A stretch of DNA of 64,000 bases from assembly GCF_032854445.1 (NCBI RefSeq), contig NC_088303.1, positions 26,917,501-26,981,500 of the forward strand. The letters run 5' to 3'. The position numbers and the translations under genes were made by a program. The notes beneath the pieces are model-generated. The model was not told where the DNA came from and ran no database searches. It worked only from the letters and a program-made list of their open reading frames with translations. The DNA is from Liolophura sinensis (taxonomy: Eukaryota; Mollusca; Polyplacophora; Chitonida; Chitonidae). Below, piece after piece: positions 34,877 to 46,876 of the stretch. Every line of letters begins with the position of its first letter. Positions within the stretch are counted from its first letter, which is position 1.

Positions 34877-35083
34877 GATTCTGAAGAAGCACAGACAGAG
34901 AATGACTTACTAAGATGCAAAAAAGGAATTTACCAAGCACTTAAGCAACAGCTAACTTAAAAAAAGGTTTCAAACATATAGAATAGGCATACATTCGTGA
35001 TGTTTTCTAATGTCATGTATATATAAGAAACACACAATTAGGAAAATCATTAAATCCAAGAAAAAGCGGTGTTTGATCCTTAC

Positions 35084-35125
35084 CGGAGTTATTTCATCTG
35101 TAAGGTAAGATCATTGCAATTCAAT
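35084..35125 (-). promoter_or_regulatory. Probable 5' non-coding exon end and core promoter region of copy A
   Basis: On the minus strand a donor ACTCCG|GTAAGG ends at 35084 and could splice to the acceptor just before the ATG (34881). The corresponding place in the duplicated flank near copy C reads CCTCG|ATAAAG, with the GT lost. A TATA-like TGTATAATG lies at about 35150-35158. The start site and upstream limit are guesses. Confidence 0.4.
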
Positions 35126-35138
35126 TGCAATGATCTTA
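35106..35138. promoter_or_regulatory. Perfect 33-bp palindrome with two ATTGCAAT sites
   Basis: Arms of 16 bp around a single central base (35122). Each arm holds ATTGCAAT, a C/EBP-like site. It sits 22 bp upstream of the proposed non-coding exon's donor, so it may be in the promoter or in the 5' UTR as a hairpin. The duplicated flank at ~51,940 lacks it. Confidence 0.6.
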
Positions 35139-35756
35139 AATTTTCCTGCATTATACACATGATAATTATAGATAGATATTACGGACAGGTGACTTCGAGA
35201 CGAAGAGACTGGCGTTCTGTCTTCGACAAGTTGTGCTAAATAAGATTACTTACATTGGATATACAATTGGAGAAGCAGCTTTCGAGAAATGTCATGCAAT
35301 CAGCTTGAAATCGTTTCCTGCAACGGTGAAGACCCGAGACAACACTCGACTAAATCTGAAAGTGTCTGCGCAGTACAGCCTTGCCATTAGCTCTTCAAAT
35401 ATATATAACAATTACAGTTTTAATTACCTAAGAAAACTGACACCCCCTGTCAAGAGTTTAGATAAATTAAAAATTTATTCCACTGGATTATGAATGATGT
35501 GTGTAATATATGCAATAAATTAAACAGAGCAGCAGATGTTCACATATAACTATCGGGAATGTCCAGATAATAGGAAGCTTTGCACGCGATGGTTCACCTA
35601 TTTCTTGGGTGTACTGTCTTAACCTATGATACAATGTGACATCAAACATACCCTCGTTAACCCCAGTACTTTTCCCCATAGTATGTGATAGTTTTACATT
35701 TATGTATATATATGGTGGACACTATGCTGGTATATCAATTTAAAACGTTGCTGACC

Positions 35757-36095
35757 GGCCCGGATAGCACAGTTGGTAGAGCGTCCGCTTCGGGACCGGT
35801 ATATCCAGGATCAATCCTTGATCGAGTCACACCTAAGGCTTGGCGTTAAGCATGAAGGGGAAAGTGCAACGATCGGTGCACCCGTATCAGTATAATGGCT
35901 GGGGCGGGGCGACTTATTTGCCTTCGGTAAGTCGTCCTCTGTGAAGCAGAACTAGATAAAAGAGCGGTGGAAATCCGTCCTGCTACAAGGAGGCACATTA
36001 CACGTACATGCACCCTAAGGATTCCTTCGTCATCATATGACTGAAAAATTGTTGAGTACGACGTTAAACCCCAAGCACTCACTCACTCACTCACT
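35757..36095 (+). repeat. SINE family 2, full length
   Basis: tRNA head with A box (TAGCACAGTTGGTAGAGCG) and B-box region (GGATCAATCCTTGATCG), body with GTGCACCCGTATCAGTATAA and GGAGGCACATTACACGTACA, then GACGTTAAACCCCAAGCACT and an (ACTC)n tail. This is the best full-length copy here. Confidence 0.93.
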
Positions 36096-36911
36096 AAAAC
36101 GTTGCTGGCGATGTTGTTCTTCTTTATCTAAAGGATATCAGCTTATGTCATAAAGTATAGTTTTGAACTCAACCTCATGTATACAACTTTGTAGATTACA
36201 GATTTAAAATGTGAATGTTGTTGCCGATTTTAACTGATGTTTGCGGGTTAGTTTTGGTTGGTTTTAAAAAATTTTAGACTAAATTGCTACTACATCATCG
36301 CTTCGAAACTTATTTACGTTGGTCCGTTGAAACTGTTTTATGTTATATGTTTCGAGCTATTATGAAAAACAGCACCCGGGTTCCAGTAAAGCGTTGTTGT
36401 GCTTTTTTGTCGCGTAAGTCCAAATGAAATGTTTCTAAAGAAATTTACGTCAACAGTTTTGTAAACTCAAACAGTATCTACAAATGAAAAACGTGTTATG
36501 TCTTCTACAAGGACTCGTAGTAAAAATTATGGCAAACAAATATAACGTTCCTAAGTGCTTTGTTCGCTGGAACAAACACCTTATCACCTTATTTTCTACG
36601 ATGGTAAAAACATCTCTTGCAGGCCACTGTCATCCACAACTTATTTTGCTGCCGGAAGAGTGCAATTATTGATATGAATGTATTGCGTGAACAACTTTTA
36701 ACTGTCATATTTCTTCTTCTTCAGTCTCTGTTGTGCGGGCCTCTCACAAGCAGATTCCGATGATCTCCATTTTTGTTTCCAATATTAAGCTTACACTTCA
36801 AGACATTTTCACATTAGGCGTTACTAACATAACTGTATCTACAGGTCGTGTACTCGAACAAATTAAAATCATTGACTGCGCTTGAATATTTAAAGACTTT
36901 AACAGTGATTG

Positions 36912-37176
36912 GTTGCGTACACCGTGTATTGGAGAAATATGCACGTTGACGTAATTCGGCACAGCACGCGTACACTGTGCATTAGAGGAATATGCACGTT
37001 GACGTAATTCGGCACAGCACGCGTACACTGTGTATTGGAGGAATATGCACGTTGACGTAATTCGGCACAGCACGCGTACACTGTGCATTAGAGGAATATG
37101 CACTTTGACGTAATTCGGCACAGCACACGTACACTGTGTATCTGAGGAATATGCACGTTGACGTAATTCGGCACGG
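36912..37176. repeat. 53-bp tandem repeat, five copies, each with TGACGTAA
   Basis: TTGACGTAATTCGGCAC recurs at 36946, 36999, 37052, 37105 and 37158, exactly 53 bp apart. Units differ by a few substitutions only. The overlapping minus-strand frames of up to 107 codons arise from the repeat and are not taken as a gene. Confidence 0.95.
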
Positions 37177-37179
37177 CAC

Positions 37180-38437
37180 TCAAGATTGTATTTTGCTTTT
37201 AGTAACAGTCGATCCGTGAGGTTTAAACTTCTGACTTGTTCATAAATCCGAAAATGAGGGTTGACATAGACGAACCAACTGCGGTGGTAAATGGAAAAGT
37301 GGATGTATGATTTCTATAACCAATTTACTCAGCATTTTATAAAAGAGGAAGTACATATAAGACTGTGTTTATTTGATTGATATGTGTATTTAAATCATTT
37401 ACATGAAATACCTATAACAAAGTTGAACTGTTTTCTAGTATTGCAACAGTATATTAAAATGCTTACAAAACGTTATATGGTGATGATACATACTTTTCCT
37501 CAGTCAGTTAGACAAATAAAATCCATGCCTGACAGTTTATACATTTGTATATATAGATTACTTTTACAAGCTGCGGAACGTTTCTGTCTGCAACTTCACT
37601 AACGCAGTTTTCGTGGCTATTAAGACAGCCAGTAACACTACACCTTTGGATAGCTATAGATTGCCGGACCCAGTTATTTGACGATATTATCCCTTTAGTA
37701 AATTACATATGAATTAGGGGTGTGGAGATACGAAAACCTTATCAGTTCTGAACTACATCTACAGTTCTGCAAAGAAATAGGAAAAGTACTGCATTTGTTT
37801 TTGTTTTGCTCCGCTATGTATTGGTATTTTTGTTAAAATGATATCACGCTGGGCTAAACGATATAGGTTTCTTTAGTGAGATAGAACTGTGTATAGCGTC
37901 AAAGTGGATTAACAAAATCCGTACCAGTTTTCTAGTACAAGAAAATTGCACAATCTACTTAATAATCCCAGATTGTTAAAATGACTAAATTTGTGACCGT
38001 ATGAAAGAAGGCAGCCTAATGTTTGTGGAATGCATTAGTACTGTTTTACCTACTGTTGGTGCGACGTTAAACCTCAAGCATACATATATACATACATACA
38101 TACATACATACATACATACATACTGTTGTAACAATATATGTCAAATATATGTTGCAAACTTTTGTTGCCATATGATGTTTCACAGCACACAGCACTCTTT
38201 TGTATAAAAGATTTGTCAATTGTCAATGAAAGGTTCGGTCCCCACAATGTTACTTATGAAACATTGCAACTTTATTGTTGAACCCTTTTACACTGAGTGC
38301 TGTTCGAGTCAAAATAAAGAACTGAACTCAGCTAAACGTAGTTGCTTATTATCTGCTGATTAAACACATTGATATGCTGAAACAATCTCACTCTGACAGC
38401 GCTGCCAAGCGTTTATAACAATTTGACTTTTGACTCG
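37180..38437. other. No gene seen; CATA microsatellite
   Basis: A (CATA)n tract at about 38085-38122 follows a family 2 SINE tail remnant (GCGACGTTAAACCTCAAGCA). Confidence 0.5.
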
Positions 38438-38622
38438 CTGAACTATTTCACTTGTACGACAGCGGGGGAAACCCACGAGCAGGTTGCTGCAAACCTTCAC
38501 GTACGACGGAAGAGGAAGCCAACATGAGTTGGGCTTGAAGTCAAAAGGACCGCATTGGTGAGAGGCGCTGTGCACCATATATGTTGGCGCGCTAACCACA
38601 TCGGCCATGGTGGCCACCGTTT
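38438..38622 (-). repeat. SINE family 1, internally shortened
   Basis: Inverted copy with GGGGGAAACCCACGAGCAGG, AGAGGAAGCCAACATGAG and a head ending GCGCTAACCACATCGGCCAT. Confidence 0.85.
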
Positions 38623-39888
38623 ATAAATGTTATGGACCCCGTCTTTAAATATTGTATCATATTTTTTGCACTGTATGAGTGACGGAGTTGTGAAGTTTTC
38701 AGTCCACTTGTGAGCAGTCATATTTACTGTCATCCATTGTGAAGGATTTTGCGGGTTTGGAGAAAACGACTTTCACGCCATTCGACATTCGTCATTTGTC
38801 TTCAGTTTGTGTACGTAGCACTTTACGAGGTTGTGTTTCGCCACTTGCTAATTTTTTGAAACGTACCGTGCCCACTAAAGCTTATCACTTATAGGACTGT
38901 CATTCTTCGAGTGGGAAATTCCTCTTAATGGTGGATTTTATATATACGTGGAGTGACTCGCCTTTGGAGGCCGGAATATTCCATCCGGATTTGGACTCTA
39001 TCATCAATAAAAGTCTATATGTATTTTGTAATTATTTGTATCGTTTTGTATATTACTGCCAGTTATTCAAGCGTCCTCGTGTTTCTTTGTTTGATCTTGT
39101 GCAAGGCCTATCGCTGATCTGAGAGTTAAACAAGCCAATCGTTTCTCATCTTTACTCTCCGACAGTGATACCTTTACATACAGACCAGTCATATATTTCA
39201 TAACATCTATTTTTCTTTGATATTTGGAATAAATGCAAGCTTATATTACAAGTAACGTCTGGTGTGATTTAATTGTTGTTAGAGAAACTTTATCTGAGTA
39301 ATGTAACTTATCGCGTGATGGTTTTGAAGAACACGCATTCCGAAAGTATGGTAAAAAGAGGAAACACCTATAGGTTTGAACCGTCAGAATAATAGCTATG
39401 TTAATGTTAACAACAGCCATATTTTTTTTTAAAACAAACGAAATAACGCAAAACTGGAAGTTCATCTGGAAATGCCATTTTTATCAAGTTTCAATTCAAA
39501 GCAATGGATCATGTTGGAAAATTTCTAAAGCAGGTCGGAATATAACTTTGTGAAAAATGGACAAAACAGCCTGGAGTTCTAACTTGATTTGCACCAGAAA
39601 AGCTGATTCGTTGCACACTGACAGACTGACAGACAGACGGACAGAGGAAGTGTACTGTAAATTTGTAGTTCCTTCGGTAATGGTTATTATTGGCAATAAC
39701 GCTGTTTATACTACAATGCTAGGTAAAGACTGTTATGAACATAAAGTGCAATTAAGTGCAATTACTACATGACGCATGATTATATATATTTCAACAAAGT
39801 TTGTCCATCGTGCAAACCTGATCGCCGTCATATGAGTGAACATGAGTATAGCATTGAAAACCAAAGAATCAATGAGACCAAAGCATAC

Positions 39889-39966
39889 CTGCAATGGCGG
39901 CTATGTACTGGGTTTTCTCTATAAATCTTTTTGGTACTTCTTCAGAATAACTGAACCAAGCAATCC
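39889..39966 (-). pseudogene. Possible decayed second exon of a further NTF2-like copy (B)
   Basis: A 78-nt minus-strand segment between AAATTAG and donor GCAG|GTATGC is open for 25 codons (IAWFSYSEEVPKRFIEKTQY, then IAAIAG). Aligned at Trp it shows W, E, R and E at the same spacing as exon 2 of copy A (W....DE...R..E). The sequence upstream of it (39967-40440) is homologous to intron 1 of copy D (55560-55920), which is where an exon 2 would follow. The similarity is weak and could be chance. Confidence 0.25.
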
Positions 39967-40440
39967 CTAATTTGGTATAAAATAACGTGAAACGAAAATC
40001 TGTTCAGTCACATGTCCGTGTCATAATACAAACCATTTTAATGGGGGTAAAATGTGTTAATATGTAGCTAGGTTAAAACATATTTTAGACGAGGCGGTAA
40101 TACCATGTTTATCTTTTATGTTTATCTGTTTTCCTCTTATGTATATATAGAGATTCTATCTCTTGTCAATTTCATGTCATATACTTCAGCAAAAACTTAA
40201 TGGCTGTCTGTGGGTTCACCTTCAATTTAAGTACCGTGCTGACAGTATTTATCGCTTCTTTGCCGGTGCAATTAAAACTGCTTTGGAGATAAAATTATCT
40301 GTGAAACAATCCAATATAGGGCTGGCAATTTGTATGACAAGTAAATCTCAAGCTCAGATTTCAAGTACTCTTTCGCACTGCCGTTGCTCGACAATTGGGT
40401 ATAAGTATATGTAAAAACATTTGAGTATAGCGTTCAACAA
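39960..40440. repeat. Duplicated block, partner of 55560-55920
   Basis: Shared in order: ACGTGAAAYGAAAAWCTGTT, AATGGGGGTAAAA, the TTAATATGTA segment, GTTTATCTTTTATGTTTATC and a CTTCAATTTAAG segment, ending in GCGTTCAACAARAAATAAATA. Confidence 0.8.
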
Positions 40441-40631
40441 ATAAATAAGTAAATAAATAAATAAATAAATACACAATCCTAATATATTTGTTCATAATGA
40501 TGTTAAATGGACGAAAGATGGTGGCGAAAATCGAAGGATACACGCACATACATTCCTTTGTCTAGATTTGCGGAACTGGAAGCTGTGAGGCTTTCTGTGA
40601 GGCTACACTTCGCTGTGGATTAGTTTGTGTT

Positions 40632-40760
40632 TTATTTTTTTATTTCATTGGGGTTTTAAGCTGTACTCAAGAATGTTTCACTTAAAACAATGTTTCATTT
40701 ATATGACGGGGCCTAGCATTTTGGTGTGAGGATATCGCGTACAGAGCCCGGGGGAACTGC
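40632..40760 (-). repeat. SINE family 1, tail part with a local duplication
   Basis: TACTCAAGAATGTTTCACTT is followed by a second ATGTTTCATTTATATGACGG, then GAGCCCGGGGGAAC. Confidence 0.75.
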
Positions 40761-41079
40761 GTTTCATTATGGCAGCTGTGTTATGGAATGTTAGCATGAT
40801 ATCTTGCTCATCTGTTTGTATTTTAAAGCGATCGAGATTGTATCTGTGTTTATATTATACTCCAATCCAAAGTGTAACGTGTTTTACATGAATACTTTGA
40901 CCGTCATTCTGACTACTTTTCTAGCAGTTTGTTGCCCATGCTTGAATGTTTTATTGACCATTAACTATTCACCACAAAGCCACTCTTACATCTGACATTA
41001 AGGCTTTTGGATTTGGGGTCAGGCCGTAAGAAAGCCAGGATCAGATAACCAATCACTAAACATGTTACTTCTTTCACAT

Positions 41080-41145
41080 TGTCGCCACAATATGGCTGAA
41101 ATATTGCCGATGTGGCGTTAAACCATAATCATTCATTCATTCTTT
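41080..41145 (+). repeat. SINE tail, family 5
   Basis: GCCACAATATGGCTGAAATA then GATGTGGCGTTAAACCATAA and an (ATTC)n tail. A second copy of the same tail is at 61150-61225. Confidence 0.6.
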
Positions 41146-41590
41146 CACAATGCAGAATGAGGCATCGATGGGATCTGCAAATCCCGTGGCAGCAATACTG
41201 CGCCCAGACTTCTGTTCTGCTGTACCTTATATCATGATGAAATAATTTACATGAAATTGAATAGGGCAGTTTCAGTGCTTCCTGTGTAAATAAAATCTTG
41301 TGCATAACTTGACGTCTGGTAGATGAAGAACAATCCTCCAATAAACCAATCCAATAATCCAATAAACATAGGACAGTATATTAGCAGAATTTCACATTAG
41401 TTTTAGAAAGGGCGTATGATAACAGACCTTACCTAGCTGTACGAAAAGCCCTTGAAAAAAAAATACAAAAAATGATGGTAAACCTATCTGTAATTTTCTC
41501 ATAGATTTTGGTAAGGCCTTTGATAGCATTTGACTTAAGGGCACCAAAGGACCTGGTGTGGTAAGGCGGGGAATCGGCCCCAGTGCAAGA

Positions 41591-41920
41591 GTGAGTGAGT
41601 GGTGTTTAACGTCGTACTGAAGCCATGTTTCAGTCATATGACGACGAAGGAATCCTTAGATGTATTCAGCCTGCTTGTCCCAGGACGGATGTCCACCGCT
41701 CTTTTATCTAGTGCTGCTTCACTGAGACGCCTTGCCGAAGGCAAGCAAGGCGCTCCGCGCGAGGCATGATACTGATACAGGTTAACCAGTCATTGCATTA
41801 TCCCCTTCATGTTGAACGCCAAGCGAGGAAGTTACAACTTTCAATTTTGAGGTCTTAGGTGTGAGTCGACCCAGGATTAGGTCCCGAAGCGGACGCTCTA
41901 CCAACTGTGCTATCCCAGTG
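41591..41920 (-). repeat. SINE family 2, full length
   Basis: Inverted copy: (GAGT)n tail, TCAGTCATATGACGACGAAG, CGCCTTGCCGAAGGCAAG, and a complete tRNA head ending CTACCAACTGTGCTATCCC. Confidence 0.93.
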
Positions 41921-42122
41921 CAAGAAACTATGCACCTCAAGTAGCAAAGTTGAATATACCTGTGAGTGACAGCTGCTGTAACATTCGTAAGGCGGTTTTA
42001 CTCTTCTTTTCCTGTTATATGGCAAGCATGCGGCTTATAGAGCTCCAAACATTCACTAAAGAGATGTAGAAGTCATAAAATTGAATAATTGTAATCGGAT
42101 TCAGTCGCACACAAATGTATAT

Positions 42123-42275
42123 ACCGGCCCCAATAGCATAGCTGGTAGAGCGTCCGCTTCGGGCGGGGTAAATCCAGGGTCAATCCTGGGTCGAATCACA
42201 ACTAAGACCCTAGAAGAAGAAGTTCTAACTTCCTCGCTTGGCGTTCAGCATGAAGGGGATAGTGCAACGACTGGT
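42123..42275 (+). repeat. SINE family 2, 5' part
   Basis: tRNA head (TAGCATAGCTGGTAGAGCG) through GGATAGTGCAACGACTGGTTGA, then unrelated sequence; 3' truncated. Confidence 0.88.
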
Positions 42276-42491
42276 TGATAGATCATGGCAGAAATACAGA
42301 TCTTAAACTTGCTAAAATGTGACAAAACTGATCACATTGTAAAGTTTATATTTTACATATGAAGTTAAACAAAACCAAACTTTGGCAGCACGTAGAAATA
42401 CATACATGAAGGTTTCGGTATAGATATTTTTGTGGTTAACGTTGATCTTCATACTGTAAATTTAAACAACTGTGCCTCATTATAACGACGA

Positions 42492-42735
42492 CCAGCCCGG
42501 ATAGCACAGTTGGTAGAGCGTCCGCTTCGGGACCGGTAGATCCAGGATCAATCCTTGATCGAGTCACACCTAAGACTTTAAAAGAGGAAGTTGTAACTTC
42601 CTCGCTTGGCGTTCAGCATGAAGTGGATAGTGCAACGACTGGTTGACCCGTATCAGTATAATGGCTCGGGCGGAGCGGCTTACTTGCCTTCGGTAAGTCG
42701 TCTCAGTGAAGCAGCACTAAATAAAAGAGTTAAAA
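42492..42735 (+). repeat. SINE family 2, 5' two thirds
   Basis: tRNA head (TAGCACAGTTGGTAGAGCG) through CTTCGGTAAGTCGTCTCAGT to AATAAAAGAG; the tail is missing. Confidence 0.9.
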
Positions 42736-43189
42736 ATTACTAAGTGTCCATCTCTTTTATGGCATTACAATTTACATGAGTGCTTAGACCAAGTTTAATA
42801 CTTCCGATTCCGAAATTTACAGAATTGTGCCGTTATTGTAAAATTGGTACTTTCTTATCGTACGTCCCTTGGGCCCGATTCTCCGCCTTACTGTGCTAGG
42901 GCCCTTTGCTGGAGCTTACAAATTACAACTTACAATAGTCTATTTCGTTTAGCCAGCTGCTATCATTCAGCTTTCTGTACAAATCAGCCATACTCACTAT
43001 AAAACTGCCTTCAATCAGTAACACGTAACACAAACATATATGGTAGTGTACTTCAGGGTAAGATAATAAGTTCTCTCTTTATCTCTTAAGTTATTATTTA
43101 AAATGAGTCTCCCAAATTGTAGGATACCTTCGTTTGCAGTGTTGCATAATCTGATGATTTAAACGATTTTCATCGTAACTTTCTGAAGT

Positions 43190-43450
43190 TTGCCAATTAG
43201 CATAATTCAGAAAATCTCTGGCACTTGGCTTAATGAATGAGTTTAATTTCGCTTAACCTTGGGTTAGGGGCTGTATATTCATCGAGCTAAACTGGATCGA
43301 CACGTTTGAGACATGACCAGCTGCAATGAAAGCACAACTGAGATACATATTTCACTAACGACAACTTACATAATGGCATTGTGCACGATTTGAATACTAA
43401 TTTCCCCTACTGTAGGAGTTACTTCAGATAAATAAATCAGAATGTTGTTT
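43190..43450. repeat. Duplicated block, partner of 51130-51350
   Basis: Shared: TCTCTGGCACT, GGGGMTRTATATTCATCG, and GCAATGAAAGCACAACTGAG followed by ACATATTT. In copy C this block lies upstream of the gene, so here it marks the upstream side of a lost copy. Confidence 0.75.
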
Positions 43451-43977
43451 GCCATTCCGATCTGGATTTTATGTAAAAGTCTTATCTTTTACACTTTCTC
43501 GATATAAGAGAGATTCTAACGGTGAAACTTGGGACCAGTAAGGTCAGAGACAATCATCAAAACGCCAACAATGCAGGTCAAGGACATTTAGGCCTGGATT
43601 TTAAGTAACAGTGTTGTTGTCACTAGAATTATACTTTCTTCATACAGTAGAGATTCTAGCGCTGAAAACTGGCCGGACAATTCAGGGCTTCAAACCGGCA
43701 AATGAATGCATGCTTGTAATAAGACAAGGGGAACAAGAGCTAAACTGACTGTGTATACCCTCGTTGGTAGCTTGGGGTTGCCTTTGTCATATTGCTATGT
43801 TTTCTGAGAGAAAGAGCGCTTTAAGACATGTAGTATTTAATTGTAAAAATAATTAATTTTCACTTGTTTTTGGTCTAGTTCAAGTTTTACTTTCAGCATT
43901 CGCGGAATCTGGCGAGATATGAAACAAGGTTCAGCGGCATCGGGATACACAACAGACACCAAGACGATGGTGTTAAA

Positions 43978-44100
43978 GGTTTATTTATTTTATTGGTATT
44001 TTACGCCTAGTCGAGAATATTTCACTTATACGACGGTGCCCTGTATTACGGTGGGAGGAGACCGTGCAGAGCCTGGGGGAAAAACACGACAGGGTTACAG
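43978..44100 (-). repeat. SINE family 1, tail part
   Basis: TTTATTTATTTTATTGG then TATTTCACTTATACGACGG and GAGCCTGGGGGAAAAACACG. Confidence 0.8.
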
Positions 44101-44194
44101 GATTACCTTTCCTAACAGACAAGAGGTGTAAGCCTATAGCTGTTTGCTCACTTTTCGAGTCAGTCAGAAGTTCTTGTTGTAAATTAGCACTCTA

Positions 44195-45015
44195 GCTAAT
44201 ACGGAGTGGCTGATGTGTTATGCATTACCTGCCTAGGGAATACGGATTGGCTGATTTATTTATTTATTTATTTATTTGATTGGTGTTTGTGCCGTATTGG
44301 TGATTGTGCCGTACTCAAGAAAATTTCACTTATACGACGGCGGCCAACATTAAGGTGGGTGGAAACCGGGCACAGCCCGGAGGAAACCCATGACCTGGAA
44401 GAAACCCATTGCTGGAAGACCTTCCCACTTACCTGCCGGAGAGGAAGCCAGCATGAGCTGGACTTGAACTCATAGCAACCGCATTGGTGAGAGACTCCTG
44501 GGCTAGCTGCGATAGCGCGCTAACCAACTGAACCCCGCGGAATGGCTGATGTGTTAATCAGTACCTGTCTGGGGAATACGGAATGGCTGATGTGTTTATG
44601 CACTACCTGCCTGGGAAAATACGAATGGCTGATGTGTTTCATTACCTGCCTGATGTGTTATGCAGTACCTGTCTGGGAAATACGGAATGGCTGATGTGTT
44701 ATGCACTACCTGCCTGGGGAATACGAATGGCTGATGTGTTTCATTACCTGCCTTGGGAATACGGAATAGTTGATGTGTTATGCAGTACCTGTTTGGGGAA
44801 TACAGAATGGCTGATGTGTTATGCAGTACCTGTCTGGGGGAATACGGAATGGCTGATGTGTTATGCAGTACCTGTCTGGGGAATACCGAATGGCTGATGT
44901 GTTTGGCATCACCTGTCGAGGGAATACCGAATGGATGACGCGTTAGGCAGTACCTGTGGAATACCGAACATTTGGTTGATGTGTTACGTATTAGCTGCCT
45001 TAGGAGTAGGGAATT
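44195..45015. repeat. ~42-bp tandem repeat, interrupted by a SINE
   Basis: Units of the type GAATGGCTGATGTGTTATGC + ARTACCTGYCTGGGGAATACG. About two units lie before 44252 and about eleven after 44540. Unit length varies between ~36 and 44 bp. The 104-codon frame at 44583-44897 is a by-product of the repeat. Confidence 0.93.
44252..44540 (-). repeat. SINE family 1, full length, inserted into the 42-bp repeat
   Basis: Inverted full copy: (TTTA)n tail, body with a short internal duplication (TGACCTGGAAGAAACCCA), and a tRNA head ending CGCGCTAACCAACTGAACCCC. The flanks on both sides are 42-bp repeat sequence, GGATTGGCTGA and GGAATGGCTGATG. Confidence 0.93.
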
Positions 45016-45941
45016 TCTGTTTTCTAGTTGTTTACTCTCGACCTTGCTCTGAGGTTTACTGTTTACAAGCTGTAAGCCATTATCACTCTGAACGCTTACA
45101 TTTCACCATTTGTACTGGACAGTGAAATTTGTTTGTTAGCTATCCTACATGGCGGCGACTGTATGTATATTTATTTCTTATATGAAGACCGGCTGTTGGA
45201 CGTCTTGATCTTGAGTAACGCCACTAAATCCAATAACAACGATTCTTCAGCGCCTAATGATTACGTTATTTGGTGCATGTTTGAGCCATCTTGTTTTGGA
45301 TCAAGTGGTTCCTGTGAACGTATTAGGAGTGAAAACGTTTTTTTTTTTTCCCATGCTCAGACTTTCTAGACAATACAGAGAAAACAAACACTTTGCGTAT
45401 TCTCAATGTCCTTTACTGGTTATTTGATACATATAAGGGATTGCTCCATGTTGTTTTGCCGATGTGGTGGCGTCTGCATCAAGTGTATTAGGCATGCTGA
45501 AATGGTAAATTAAGCCCATACAATAGTTATCCGAAGACGTAAACATATCGCATACAACAATTGAATTAAACATCCCCAATGTTTGTTTGAATATTTTAAT
45601 GGGATTTGTAATGTCAACTTGACAAGAGGTCTTATTTTATCCGTTACGTCTTACCATTTGCCACATATCAATCACACTGTCGTCGCTACTCTGGTCTTAC
45701 TCTCTATGCTGTACGTCTTTAATTAAATTGATATTGAAAGCCATCCAAACAAATTATATTTGTCAGTGGCTACAAATAATATGAAGAGTTGATTCTAACA
45801 TACGACAAAGTATTCTGAAAATGTCTCAGATATTGAAACCCTTTTGTTGATGCATTAGGACTATACTATTTACCCTGAATTATGATGAACTGATCAGTTT
45901 TCATGCAGTGCCAGTAACGTAGTTATTAACATCCTTGCTGT

Positions 45942-46014
45942 CTATGAATCAAAATTCCAGATGTTCAAGGCTATCTTAGCCTCTCCATCGATATCCCGTA
46001 GCACTAATACAGAT
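45942..46014 (-). pseudogene. NTF2-like copy C: last exon (open)
   Basis: Acceptor TTGTGTTACAG, then in the expected phase SVLVLRDIDGEAKIALNIWN, FDS and TAG. The length is identical to the copy A exon (73 nt). This exon itself is undamaged. Confidence 0.82.
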
Positions 46015-46876
46015 CTGTAACACAAGAAAATGTATCAGTGTATTTCTGTTAAGAAAGGAATCCCAGGGAAGTGAAGTTTTAAGCAGCAATGTCATGGCAA
46101 TGACTAAAGGGAATGACTACTTCAAAAAGTTAAAGTAATCTATAATTTTTTAGGTCACTATTGTCTGTAGCATTTTTGCTCGTACGATTAAGGACTTACA
46201 GTTCAGAATTGGAATTAAAAGCTCGAAACTTTAATTGGTAGTAATAAATGCAACGTGGTTTGCAGGTATGAAAAAGTCAGCTGATTGAGAATGATATGTT
46301 TGCACCTGCAATTAAAAGTAAGAAACCATTTTAACTCTAAAATAAATTTACCCTTCCCCAACGCCAGTGTAGCCCCAGGACCACGTTACCTCCCACTACC
46401 AGTTTGCACCACACAGCCACTTTACCCTCTTCCCAACAACTTGTATATCTCTCCCCCACAACTACGAAAAACATATGAGGTAAACATTTCAAACAAATAG
46501 AGTTAATTAGACAGGGCTACTTCCTTAAAGACAAGTTATATTCTTGTCATTCAACAACCTAGTCAGCACCAAATAAAACCTTGATAATTAAGGTAATTTA
46601 CAATATATAAATTGGTTTATTTGTCACTTTGCCTGACATCATCCTTACTGAAAAATGATTCGTATGAGAACTGTTAGAACAGTTTTTTGAATATATTTGT
46701 AAGGTAATATAACAGATCAATGAAATTCAACGGCTGCAATAAACCCCAGCGAGATAACTGCATTATGTTCATGATGGATAGCAGAGAAATCTTCAGACGT
46801 AAAGCCGTAGTCAACTCAAGAGGAGCTCTCTGGTCAAGTGTTTGCTTCCCACAGCCGTGAAAATGATTGAACTTAC

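Larger units (their letters stand above)
35040..36670. repeat. Segmental duplication, partner of 51880-54210
   Basis: Shared blocks in the same order: the 5' non-coding region, TTTAGATAAATTR...ATTCCACTGGATTAT, GCAGCAGATGTT, the block around 36270 with ~52620, and the block 36460-36670 with 54000-54210 (TATAACGTT, TTTGTYCGCTGG, TTATTTTGCTGCCGGAA). Divergence is high and a SINE is inserted at 35757. Weak open frames in the last block are shared but not obviously coding. Confidence 0.8.

Noticed and set aside
36798-37179. Overlapping minus-strand frames of 60-107 codons with a repeated peptide
   Set aside because: They come from the 53-bp tandem repeat, which is not a multiple of three, so the same peptide appears in all frames.
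44583-44897. 104-codon frame with a repeated WLMCYA-like peptide
   Set aside because: A by-product of the 42-bp tandem repeat; no splice sites or other coding evidence.
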